From Gammaproteobacteria bacterium (GTDB lineage: Bacteria > Pseudomonadota > Gammaproteobacteria > GRL18), in NCBI GenBank assembly GCA_013139395.1, contig WTAX01000401.1, forward strand, positions 1 to 5,764: 5,764 nt of DNA, written 5' to 3'. The position numbers and the translations under genes are program-made. Positions 1 through 5,180 of the stretch are shown here, one piece after another. The notes below the pieces were generated by a model. That model was not told where the DNA came from. It made no database searches and saw nothing but the letters and a program-made list of their open reading frames with translations. The first letter of the stretch is position 1, and each line of letters opens with the position of its first letter.

Positions 1-587
1 ATGGTGATGCTCATAATACCCCCCCGCATATGGTGAATTATCGCGCTAACTTATTTGCTTTACAAAATGTCGGTGTGACAAAAGTCATTGCTGTTAATGC
101 AGTGGGCGGTATTCGTGATGATATGAGCCCGGGCAGTCTCGTTATACCGGATCAAATTATTGATTATACCAGCAGACGAATTAATACTTTTTTTGAAAAA
201 AATCTTAGTCATGTAACACATATTGATTTTTCATATCCTTATAGTACCAAGCTGCGTCAGTTGATCCTGGATACTGCAAAAAAAGAAACGATTGAAGTAA
301 TTAAAGAGGCGACATATGCTGCGACTGAAGGGCCAAGGCTCGAAACGGCGGCTGAAATTCAGCGTCTGAAACGTGATGGGTGTGATATTGTCGGTATGAC
401 GGGTATGCCTGAGGCGTCTTTAGCAAGAGAGCTGGAGATGGATTATGCTTCAATTTGTGTCAATGCTAACTGGGCAGCCGGTTTAAGTAATGAACTGATC
501 ACTATGGAAGCAATAGAGAAAAATCTGGAAGGCGGCTTAGAAAAAGTACGTGACTTACTTGCAGCAGTATTAAACACAACGGTTTAA
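1..587 (+). CDS. S-methyl-5'-thioinosine / purine nucleoside phosphorylase, 5'-truncated
   Basis: The gene runs in from the left edge; the first complete codon is at position 3 and the stop is TAA at 585-587. The visible protein opens with GDAHNTPPH, the phosphate-binding segment that follows an RHG-type motif in MTAP/MTIP enzymes, so roughly the first 55-60 residues are missing and the ATG at 30 is an internal Met. Further family marks are VNYRAN, VIAVNAVGGI, the long stretch QIIDYTS...HVTHIDFSYPY, EGPRLETAAEI, and GMTGMPEASLARE, which contains the nucleoside-binding Met. Near the C-terminus CVNANWAAGLS has Asn where adenine-specific MTAPs have Asp, which fits a 6-oxopurine enzyme. From memory it closely resembles the Pseudomonas PA3004 enzyme, which splits S-methyl-5'-thioinosine with phosphate into hypoxanthine and 5-methylthioribose-1-phosphate in methylthioadenosine salvage. 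It is a soluble cytoplasmic enzyme, convergent with csiV. The family is sure; the preferred substrate is inferred. A run of seven C's near the edge is a possible sequencing-error site, but the frame reads through it correctly. Confidence 0.9.
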   Translation, partial: GDAHNTPPHMVNYRANLFALQNVGVTKVIAVNAVGGIRDDMSPGSLVIPDQIIDYTSRRINTFFEKNLSHVTHIDFSYPYSTKLRQLILDTAKKETIEVIKEATYAATEGPRLETAAEIQRLKRDGCDIVGMTGMPEASLARELEMDYASICVNANWAAGLSNELITMEAIEKNLEGGLEKVRDLLAAVLNTTV

Positions 588-651
588 CCTAAATAAATCA
601 CTTGAACCGTAGTGAGGGCGATCAAGTGATTTATTTAGGTTTAATACTGCT
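563..651. repeat. Long inverted repeat at convergent gene ends (possible bidirectional terminator)
   Basis: Two 20-base arms at 586-605 and 622-641 are perfect reverse complements around a 16-nt loop. A further 13-bp pair, 563-575 with 639-651, extends the stem outward and overlaps the inner right arm by three bases, leaving an unpaired stretch on the left. The left side covers the last codons and the stop of the phosphorylase gene; the right side lies in the 84-nt gap before the csiV stop. The stem is AT-rich, and neither strand has a clear T-run after it, so it is not a textbook intrinsic terminator. It is placed to end or protect both convergent transcripts; that role is inferred. Confidence 0.6.
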
Positions 652-671
652 CTTTATAATTAAGCCAATGA

Positions 672-1586
672 CTACTCGCTGTCACTGACTGATGTAGTAA
701 ATGGTGTTACGTAAACCAGTAGTCCAAAAACAGGGTTGTCTATGTAATGCAGTTTACGACTGCGCATTTTACGATTTTGTTTGAACTGATAAACCTGATT
801 GACACATTGATTTGCATCGAAACCTTCATCTGAATTCGTATCGTTAGTGCTAAGCTCTGCGGCTTTATCTTCTTCTAATTTGCCTTTTTCTAATTGAGAA
901 GTGCCATTTTCTAATTGCTCATCCAGGGCTTTATCATCAGTTTGTTCTGTCAGGGGAGGCTTTGTAGTATAAACACACTCAGAGGCCTTAAGATCAACCT
1001 GCATGTGCAGGTATCGAGACACATACAACTTAAGATTACCATCAGGTATCAGGCTATCAGAAAATTGATTTGCTGTGATTCGAATAGGTAAAGCTCTATT
1101 TTTAGATAAAGAGCGCTGGGTCCAGCCAAAGTGAGCTAATAGCTTATAATTTTTTGAATAACGCAGATGAGCAGCTGAATCTGATAATTTATAATTTTCA
1201 GAGGATAGCGCAGCAATGCCGTTTCTTAGCGGTAGAAAACGCTTGTTTTGCATATCGTATTCGGCTAAAGCAGGGATGTCATTACTGACCTGACTATTTT
1301 CAATAGCATTATTTGAGTAATCTGAAATACTATTATTGAGAATATCAGGTCTATTCCAGAACTCCTCCTGTTTTCCCTGTTCATTTAAATGTCTGAACAG
1401 AATGACCTCAACAATATAATATTGTTTTTCTTCAGGAGAAGTTTGCTCTGTTGTGGTCTGCTTATCGTCAATTTGCTCAGCAGGTGCTTTTTCTGCGCTC
1501 TTTTTTGCACCTTTTTCTGCAAATGCGGGCAGGCTTGCGGCAAAAATCAGAAAAAAACAAAAAAATGTTTTAAAAATAATAGGCAT
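672..1586 (-). CDS. csiV: CsiV-family periplasmic protein
   Basis: The 304-residue protein has a signal peptide (basic start, hydrophobic core at residues 5-20, likely cleavage after AFA at 21-23), so it should be exported to the periplasm. A Lys/Ala/Glu- then Thr/Gln-rich linker (24-54) leads to the family opening YYIVEVILFRH (56-66). The family's C-terminal block follows at 268-296: FKQNRKMRSRKLHYIDNP, then VFGLLVYVTPF. In Vibrio cholerae CsiV is a peptidoglycan-associated partner needed for lipid II polymerisation by PBP1A and LpoA; whether that holds here is inference, since many homologues outside vibrios are uncharacterised. An acidic, low-complexity insert (about 209-258) with a short 7-residue repeat makes this protein longer than I would expect, and Cys204 and Cys261 bracket it. 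The start is the only Met before the signal peptide; the nearest AGGA (1601-1604) is 14 nt away, a weak site. It is divergent from def and convergent with the phosphorylase gene. Confidence 0.85.
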   Translation of the reverse strand: MPIIFKTFFCFFLIFAASLPAFAEKGAKKSAEKAPAEQIDDKQTTTEQTSPEEKQYYIVEVILFRHLNEQGKQEEFWNRPDILNNSISDYSNNAIENSQVSNDIPALAEYDMQNKRFLPLRNGIAALSSENYKLSDSAAHLRYSKNYKLLAHFGWTQRSLSKNRALPIRITANQFSDSLIPDGNLKLYVSRYLHMQVDLKASECVYTTKPPLTEQTDDKALDEQLENGTSQLEKGKLEEDKAAELSTNDTNSDEGFDANQCVNQVYQFKQNRKMRSRKLHYIDNPVFGLLVYVTPFTTSVSDSE

Positions 1587-1699
1587 ACTATGTGCTTTTG
1601 TCCTAATAAGTGTTTTATAAGCGATATATTATGCAAAATAGGGCAGGGGAAAGCTATACTAGAATGCGTAAATATAAAAATTATTGGATAATAGTCTCT
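1587..1699. promoter_or_regulatory. Divergent intergenic region between csiV and def
   Basis: These 113 bases separate the starts of two divergent genes and should hold both promoters. Toward def, TATACT at 1655-1660 is a fair -10 candidate with no convincing -35, and GGGGA at 1646-1650 is a Shine-Dalgarno-like patch that would fit better with an alternative ATG at 1664 (13 nt away) than with 1700. Toward csiV the strand is AT-rich with several TATA-like strings, but I could not pick one promoter. No operator-like palindrome stands out. Confidence 0.35.
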
Positions 1700-2254
1700 A
1701 TGAGTGTGATTAATGTTGTAAAAATGGGTGATCCTTTCCTGGCATTGACAGCAAAACCCGTCATTGATCTTCAAGGTGAAGCATTAGCAACGAATATTGC
1801 AAATATGATAGACACCATGAGGCACTATCAGGGCGTGGTCTTAGCCGCCCCGCAAATTGGACTGTCCCGGCGGATTATCGTGCTTGAAGTGGCTGATAAC
1901 ACACGTTACCCGCAAGCTCAGGCAATTGAGCTGGATGTGTTAATTAACCCCGAAATTGTACAGTTGTCAGAGCAAAACGAAGCAGGCTGGGAGGGCTGTC
2001 TCAGTTTGCCGGGTATGAGGGGACGTATTACTCGCTCAGTAAGCCTGACTTATCAGGCATTGAGTCTTACCGGGGAGTCAGTGGAAAAGACGGTACATGG
2101 TTTTCATGCGCGCATCATCCAGCATGAAATCGATCACCTTAACGGGATTTTATATCCCCAAAGATTAACTGACATATCAGACATTGGCTTAGAATTTGGT
2201 TTTGAAGATAGTCTGCCTGCTTTTCAACAGGCCAATCATTTAGATGTTAATTAA
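1700..2254 (+). CDS. def: Peptide deformylase (stand-alone, variant motif I)
   Basis: This 184-residue metal-dependent hydrolase should remove the formyl group from the N-terminal Met of new proteins at the ribosome. All three family motifs are present: motif I at 45-54 reads GVVLAAPQIG, motif II WEGCLSL holds the metal ligand Cys100, and motif III QHEIDH at 141-146 holds ligands His142 and His146 and catalytic Glu143. Motif I normally reads GxGLAAxQxG; here the second Gly is Val47. I chose ATG 1700 because MSVINVVKMGDP aligns with the usual start of the family (…VL…YPDPRL…AKPV). The frame is open back to ATG 1610, and ATG 1664 is also possible, but both add a basic and aromatic leader unlike the family. 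The Shine-Dalgarno is weak (GGA at 1686-1688). The gene is not next to fmt, where the main deformylase gene usually lies, so this may be a second copy. Its stop overlaps that of mutH. Confidence 0.9.
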   Translation: MSVINVVKMGDPFLALTAKPVIDLQGEALATNIANMIDTMRHYQGVVLAAPQIGLSRRIIVLEVADNTRYPQAQAIELDVLINPEIVQLSEQNEAGWEGCLSLPGMRGRITRSVSLTYQALSLTGESVEKTVHGFHARIIQHEIDHLNGILYPQRLTDISDIGLEFGFEDSLPAFQQANHLDVN

Positions 2255-2918
2255 ATTGAGATTGTAAAATGTGATCTGTAAATGATGTTCTTAGATAAAA
2301 ACCACGTGGAAGTGTTTGTTTCCTTAGGCCATCCTGACCAATACCTGTTGTTACGACAGAAGCATTAGCGGCTTTTGGACGGATTTGTAAATGCTCACCA
2401 AGATGAGCGGTAATCGTTTCAACCTGCCCCAGACTGATAAGCTCCATAAATTCTTCCCAGTCATCCTTTAACTCTTGCATTTCCTGCTCAGAAGGTGACC
2501 AGATAAACCCCAGACCTACTTTACGTTCAGCGATTGGAATTGAGGGGGCAGCTTCAACAGGCAGCCAGAGAACTCGTGATAATTTATGAAAAACACAAGA
2601 ATCCTCCCATGAAAGACCAATATGCTTAAGCAGGGGGACAGCACAGACAAACGTGGTTTCTTTTGGCTTATGATTGGCATTTAGAGGGATTGTTTTTAAT
2701 TCGATACCCAGATTTTGAAAATCGGGTTCAGAGAGATTACCGGCAGAAGCACCTAAATGAACTTCGATGAGCTGGCCAATCCAGCCTTTATCGTGTTTTA
2801 AGTTTTCTGGTACAGGCCAATGAATTTCATTAGCGAGTTGAGATAGACTTTTTCCTGATAGTTCAATCACCCGAGATTTTAATTCAGTTTCAGTTTCAGG
2901 TTTTGGATATCTGGACAT
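2247..2918 (-). CDS. mutH: DNA mismatch repair endonuclease MutH
   Basis: The 223-residue protein matches MutH along its length. MutH is the strand-discriminating nickase of methyl-directed mismatch repair: when activated by MutS and MutL it cuts the unmethylated strand at hemimethylated GATC. The DX6EXK nuclease motif is intact as Asp66, Glu73 and Lys75 in PDFQNLGIELKTIP, matching E. coli Asp70, Glu77 and Lys79. The preceding KGWIGQLIEVHLGASAGNL supplies the other conserved residues, Lys44 and Glu52. Its presence implies a Dam methylase elsewhere in the genome; GATC sites occur normally in this window. ATG 2918 is the first start after an in-frame stop. No Shine-Dalgarno is visible before it, and the upstream microprotein gene stops only 5 nt away, so translation is probably coupled. 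The 3' end overlaps def tail to tail by 8 bp. Confidence 0.96.
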   Translation of the reverse strand: MSRYPKPETETELKSRVIELSGKSLSQLANEIHWPVPENLKHDKGWIGQLIEVHLGASAGNLSEPDFQNLGIELKTIPLNANHKPKETTFVCAVPLLKHIGLSWEDSCVFHKLSRVLWLPVEAAPSIPIAERKVGLGFIWSPSEQEMQELKDDWEEFMELISLGQVETITAHLGEHLQIRPKAANASVVTTGIGQDGLRKQTLPRGFYLRTSFTDHILQSQFN

Positions 2919-2923
2919 CGCCG

Positions 2924-3103
2924 TTAGACGGATTTAATAAGTAAAAAGACAAAACCTATAACCAATATCAATGGGATTAATACCGCAAGCCAATCATTGT
3001 TTGAAGCTTTGGGGCTGTTTTTTATCATGTCCTTTGCTCTTGGCAGCAAATAAACTAACATTAAAACAATGAGTAATGCTGAGAAAATTTTCATCCAATC
3101 CAT
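2924..3103 (-). CDS. Small two-TM membrane protein, upstream partner of mutH
   Basis: This 59-residue gene is short and fills most of the gap between yccA and mutH. The protein starts MDWMKIFSALLIVLMLVYLL, with a first hydrophobic segment at about 6-20. A polar, basic loop follows (21-37, with Arg22, Lys24, Lys28, Lys32), then a second hydrophobic segment at about 39-56, ending IKSV. The positive-inside rule suggests a hairpin with the loop in the cytoplasm. Support for a real gene: AAAGGT (3113-3118 read on the minus strand) about 9 nt before ATG 3103, the well-formed two-segment pattern, and the tight 5-nt spacing to mutH. I recognise no family, and no function is claimed. It could be a membrane microprotein that only serves to couple mutH translation. 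Confidence 0.75.
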   Translation of the reverse strand: MDWMKIFSALLIVLMLVYLLPRAKDMIKNSPKASNNDWLAVLIPLILVIGFVFLLIKSV

Positions 3104-3112
3104 AATTTAAAT

Positions 3113-3118
3113 ACCTTT
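3113..3118 (-). promoter_or_regulatory. Ribosome binding site of the 59-residue membrane protein
   Basis: AAAGGT on the minus strand lies 9 nt before ATG 3103. It supports this start over the Met at codon 4, which would be about 18 nt away. It is also the only good ribosome binding site for the microprotein-mutH pair. Confidence 0.6.
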
Positions 3119-3160
3119 GATTAATCGTTTGAGATTATGTGTTCTAAGAATTGAGTTTAT

Positions 3161-3190
3161 ATACTAATGAGGTTAGAGAAGGGATGTCTA
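3161..3190 (-). promoter_or_regulatory. Candidate promoter for the microprotein-mutH unit
   Basis: On the minus strand TAGACA (3185-3190, five of six matches to the -35 consensus) is followed after 18 nt by TAGTAT (3161-3166, four of six to the -10 consensus). It sits just past the yccA terminator and about 50 nt before the microprotein start, where a promoter is needed. The -10 match is weak and the region is AT-rich, so chance is possible. Confidence 0.3.
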
Positions 3191-3198
3191 TGAAAGAC

Positions 3199-3245
3199 TA
3201 AAACAATTGAATGACAGAATGTAAGGGTTTACTTTCTGTCATTCA
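3199..3245 (-). terminator. Terminator hairpin after yccA
   Basis: A perfect 12-bp stem pairs 3234-3245 with 3208-3219 around a 14-nt loop, 41 nt past the yccA stop. On the minus strand it is followed by ATTGTTTTA, a moderate T-rich tail. Stem and position fit a rho-independent terminator separating yccA from the microprotein-mutH unit. Confidence 0.65.
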
Positions 3246-3285
3246 GATGTTGGCTTTTGTTACACTTTTGTTTTACAAATAGTGC

Positions 3286-3951
3286 TTAATCGTCACTTAG
3301 AACACCTAGTAACATCAGCAGGTTAACAAAAATATTATATAAACTTAAATACAAGCCAACTGTTGCCATGATGTAATTTCTTTCGCCGCCATTAATGATG
3401 CGACTGGTATCATATAAAATAAAACCACTCATGATTAAGATGATAGCAGCTGAAAGAGCCAGTGATAATGCCGGGATTGCCATAAAAATATTAGCTAAAG
3501 CAGTAATTAATACTAATACCATACCAACAATCAGCATGCCGCCCATAAAACTAAAGTCACGACGGCTTGTTAATGCATAACCGGAAAGTGCTAAAAAAAT
3601 CACTCCAGTACCGCCAAGAGACGTCATAATTAACTGACTGCCATTAGACATTTGCAAATAGTTATTCAGCATAGGACCTAAGCCCAGACCAAGTAAACCG
3701 GTTATGCCAAAGACCACACCAATACCGGCGGCACTGTTAGCTGTACGAGGTAATACAAACCAAATCAAACCAATTGCTCCGAAAGTAGCCACAAGCGGCA
3801 TATAGCCCGGCAGCTCCATCTGCATTGAGATAAAAGCAGTTAACGCACTAAAAAGCAGCGTGACAGAAAGTAATGCATACGTGTTTTTAAGAACTTTGTT
3901 GGTTTCTAGAACAGATGTTTGCGTTTGTGCAAGTTCTACTGGTCGATTCAT
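3286..3951 (-). CDS. yccA: BI-1/YccA-family inner-membrane protein
   Basis: The 221-residue protein is almost all hydrophobic, with about seven membrane segments starting near residue 24, after a polar N-terminal tail. The C-terminal signature ILYDTSRIINGGERNYIMATVGLYLSLYNIFVNLL is typical of E. coli YccA: Asp181 is kept, and the second acidic residue of the BI-1 di-aspartyl pair is Asn206, as YccA has YN in the same place. E. coli YccA is 219 residues and is a substrate and modulator of the membrane protease FtsH, so a role in membrane-protein quality control is likely. The family as a whole (Bax inhibitor-1) includes proton/calcium leak proteins, but the Asn makes a YetJ-like pH-gated channel less certain. 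ATG 3951 is supported by GGAGG at 3962-3966, 10 nt upstream. It is transcribed alone, with a hairpin terminator downstream. Confidence 0.92.
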   Translation of the reverse strand: MNRPVELAQTQTSVLETNKVLKNTYALLSVTLLFSALTAFISMQMELPGYMPLVATFGAIGLIWFVLPRTANSAAGIGVVFGITGLLGLGLGPMLNNYLQMSNGSQLIMTSLGGTGVIFLALSGYALTSRRDFSFMGGMLIVGMVLVLITALANIFMAIPALSLALSAAIILIMSGFILYDTSRIINGGERNYIMATVGLYLSLYNIFVNLLMLLGVLSDD

Positions 3952-3973
3952 TGCTTATTAGCCTCCAGGCTTA

Positions 3974-3999
3974 ATTGTAAAAACTTCTTATTGTAAAAA
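3974..3999 (-). repeat. Direct repeat in the yccA leader
   Basis: The 10-base word ATTGTAAAAA (plus strand) occurs exactly at 3974-3983 and 3990-3999, starts 16 bases apart. Both copies lie between the candidate yccA promoter and its Shine-Dalgarno, so in the mRNA leader they read TTTTTACAAT twice. A regulator or RNA-binding site is possible; in AT-rich DNA chance is also possible. Confidence 0.45.
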
Positions 4000-4004
4000 A
4001 GAGT

Positions 4005-4034
4005 ATTATATTCGTAATATGCAATCTATGACAT
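4005..4034 (-). promoter_or_regulatory. Candidate yccA promoter
   Basis: The minus strand carries a perfect -10 hexamer TATAAT (4005-4010), with ATGTCA (4029-4034, four of six matches to TTGACA) 18 nt upstream. Transcription would begin near 3998 and give a leader of about 45 nt before the yccA start. Confidence 0.45.
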
Positions 4035-4096
4035 GAGAAATCAAGGAAAATTCAATTTATTTTACCTTAGCACTAGCATTAGCTGAAAAGGTTGTT

Positions 4097-4102
4097 TATA
4101 AT
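4097..4102 (+). promoter_or_regulatory. tRNA-Ser promoter -10 box with GC-rich discriminator
   Basis: A perfect TATAAT ends 17 nt before the tRNA gene, so transcription should start around 4108-4110. No strong -35 is seen at the right distance; TAGCAT (4074-4079) is the nearest match. The following CGCCTC is a GC-rich discriminator in otherwise AT-rich DNA, the arrangement typical of stable-RNA promoters under ppGpp control. Confidence 0.5.
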
Positions 4103-4119
4103 CGCCTCACTTTTTAGAC

Positions 4120-4209
4120 GGTGGGCTGGCAGAGCGGCTGAATGCACTGGTCTTGAAAACCAGCAAGGAGTTAAATCCTTCGGGGGTTCAAATCCCTCGC
4201 CCATCGCCA
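4120..4209 (+). tRNA. tRNA-Ser (anticodon UGA)
   Basis: This is a 90-nt class II tRNA with its 3' CCA encoded (4207-4209). The acceptor arms GGTGGGC (4120-4126) and GCCCATC (4199-4205) pair fully with one G-U, followed by discriminator G4206. The anticodon stem CTGGT/ACCAG (4147-4151, 4159-4163) encloses loop CTTGAAA with anticodon TGA at 4154-4156, which reads UCA and other UCN codons. A long variable arm (AAGGA...TCCTT) marks it as tRNA-Ser, and the T arm holds GGTTCAAAT. It is a single gene; no 3'-end duplication suggesting an integrated element is seen in this window. Confidence 0.97.
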
Positions 4210-4426
4210 ATTCTAAAAAGTATCAATTCCAGAACTAGTTCACAAAATCATAGCCCTCTCTCAAATAACATATAAAATACCTGTAAATATTTTAATTTAT
4301 ACTATGCTTCGTTTTACTGTGGTATCTTTTTTCTAAACAAGTTAAACTTTCCAAATTATTTCTATAAATTTAAACGATTAAAGTCAGATAACAGGCATAA
4401 CCAATAATAAAGCCTTGGGGATTTCA
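4210..4426 (+). other. Intergenic region between tRNA-Ser and uvrY
   Basis: These 217 bases hold no credible gene. They must contain the end of the tRNA transcript and the uvrY promoter, but neither is clear: there is no GC-rich hairpin with a T-run, and the -10-like strings TATACT (4298-4303) and TATAAA (4363-4368) have poor -35 partners (GTTAAA, 4341-4346, 16 nt before the second). A 10-bp perfect palindrome GAACTAGTTC lies at 4232-4241. Confidence 0.4.
4417..4421 (+). promoter_or_regulatory. uvrY ribosome binding site (decides the GTG start)
   Basis: GGGGA ends 5 nt before GTG 4427. It overlaps the in-frame TTG at 4415, so it can serve only the GTG, which also gives the family's normal N-terminus. 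Confidence 0.7.
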
Positions 4427-5065
4427 GTGATAAAAGTATTACTAGTTGACGATCATGAGTTGGTCCGAACAGGGATAAGACGTTTAATTGAGGATATTAA
4501 AGGTCTTGAAGTTGCCGGTGAAGTCGAAACGGGTGAAGGCGCTATCGAATTTGCTAATGATGAGCATTTTGATGTAGTGCTGATGGATCTTAATATGCCT
4601 GGCATAGGCGGTTTGGAAGCAACCCGTCGATTGATTACCAAAGATAAACACCTGAAAATTATTGTTGTTACTATCCATGACAGTGAACCATTCCCGCAAC
4701 AGTTGTTTAAAGCAGGTGCCATGGGGTATTTGACCAAGGGTTGTAATATTGATGAAATAGTACATGCCATCAAAGAAGTGTTTTATGGTCGACGTTATAT
4801 CAGTGTGGATATTGCACAAAAAATGGCTATGAATATCCAGCCAGACGATGAAAATCCTTTTGATAAACTGTCTCAGCGTGAGATGCAAGTCATGATGATG
4901 AGCATGCAGGGTATGAAAGGGCAGAAAATTTCAGAGCAGTTAAATTTAAGTCCAAAAACTATTAGTACCTATCGTTATCGTTTGTTTGAAAAACTCAGAG
5001 TGACTAACGATGTTGAATTAACTCGTTTAGCCATGCAGTATGGCTTGATTGATGATACGATCTAA
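4427..5065 (+). CDS. uvrY: UvrY/GacA-type response regulator
   Basis: The 212-residue protein is a NarL/LuxR-class response regulator. The receiver domain (1-120) begins MIKVLLVDDHELVRTGIRR and has acidic pocket Asp8 and Asp9, phospho-acceptor Asp54 (VVLMDLNMPGIGGLEATRR), Thr82 and Lys104. The C-terminal HTH domain (about 146-208) reads LSQREMQVM, then ISEQLNLSPKTISTYRYRL with the recognition helix near 175-190. This matches E. coli UvrY and Pseudomonas GacA closely, including Asp54 numbering. Such proteins are phosphorylated by BarA/GacS and activate the small RNAs (CsrB/RsmY type) that titrate CsrA/RsmA, controlling carbon flux, motility and biofilm. I chose GTG 4427 over TTG 4415 because it gives the family N-terminus and has GGGGA at the right distance. 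A Met-rich stretch (REMQVMMMSMQGMKG) precedes the HTH. uvrC follows after 115 nt, the conserved gammaproteobacterial order. Confidence 0.95.
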   Translation: MIKVLLVDDHELVRTGIRRLIEDIKGLEVAGEVETGEGAIEFANDEHFDVVLMDLNMPGIGGLEATRRLITKDKHLKIIVVTIHDSEPFPQQLFKAGAMGYLTKGCNIDEIVHAIKEVFYGRRYISVDIAQKMAMNIQPDDENPFDKLSQREMQVMMMSMQGMKGQKISEQLNLSPKTISTYRYRLFEKLRVTNDVELTRLAMQYGLIDDTI

Positions 5066-5116
5066 TGATCCTCTAATACCGCCATGCAAAACATTTAGTC
5101 TAATAAATATATTTAT

Positions 5117-5138
5117 ATCTCCTCCCTTCGGGAGAGAT
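5117..5138 (+). terminator. Hairpin between uvrY and uvrC (possible terminator or attenuator)
   Basis: Arms 5117-5126 and 5130-5138 form a nine-pair stem with one bulged C (5121) and a 3-nt TTC loop; a UUCG-type loop on a shorter stem is the alternative. The CTCCC/GGGAG core is GC-rich in an AT-rich gap. It lies 51 nt after the uvrY stop and is followed only by TTTAT, so it may end part of the uvrY transcript or act as a processing site, with uvrC read through it. Confidence 0.45.
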
Positions 5139-5180
5139 TTATAGAACTCCATCTCCAGTTTTTAATGCTATATTCCATAG

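Noticed and set aside
30..587. ATG at 30 as the phosphorylase gene start
   Set aside because: The frame is open to the window edge and encodes the conserved phosphate-binding segment upstream of it, so the gene is truncated by the window.
1610..1699. A 30-residue N-terminal extension of the deformylase from ATG 1610
   Set aside because: The leader is unlike the family's N-terminus, and the normal start MSVINVV at 1700 is present; ATG 1664 is kept only as an alternative.
1389..1774. Open frames on the strand opposite csiV (1389-1691) and opposite the def start (1547-1774)
   Set aside because: They are antisense to well-identified genes or cover the divergent promoter region, with Phe/Cys/Lys-rich translations and no family resemblance.
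3395..3580. Plus-strand open frame inside yccA
   Set aside because: It is a shadow of the reverse complement of a membrane-protein gene, with no domain or ribosome binding site.
4066..4084. Short TTAGCA/CTAGCA/TTAGCT run before the tRNA promoter
   Set aside because: Three imperfect hexamers are too short and degenerate to call a repeat array.
4232..4241. Palindrome GAACTAGTTC as an operator
   Set aside because: A single 10-bp palindrome with no loop, partner site or known match, far from the uvrY start; it could easily be chance.
4199..4260. tRNA-Ser as an integration site with a mobile element next to it
   Set aside because: The tRNA 3' end is not repeated elsewhere in the window and its neighbours are core genes, with no integrase.
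4415..4426. TTG at 4415 as the uvrY start
   Set aside because: It overlaps the GGGGA ribosome binding site that serves GTG 4427, and the GTG gives the exact family N-terminus.
4453..4888. Two minus-strand open frames inside uvrY
   Set aside because: They are antisense to a clear response regulator; the translations show no recognisable motif.
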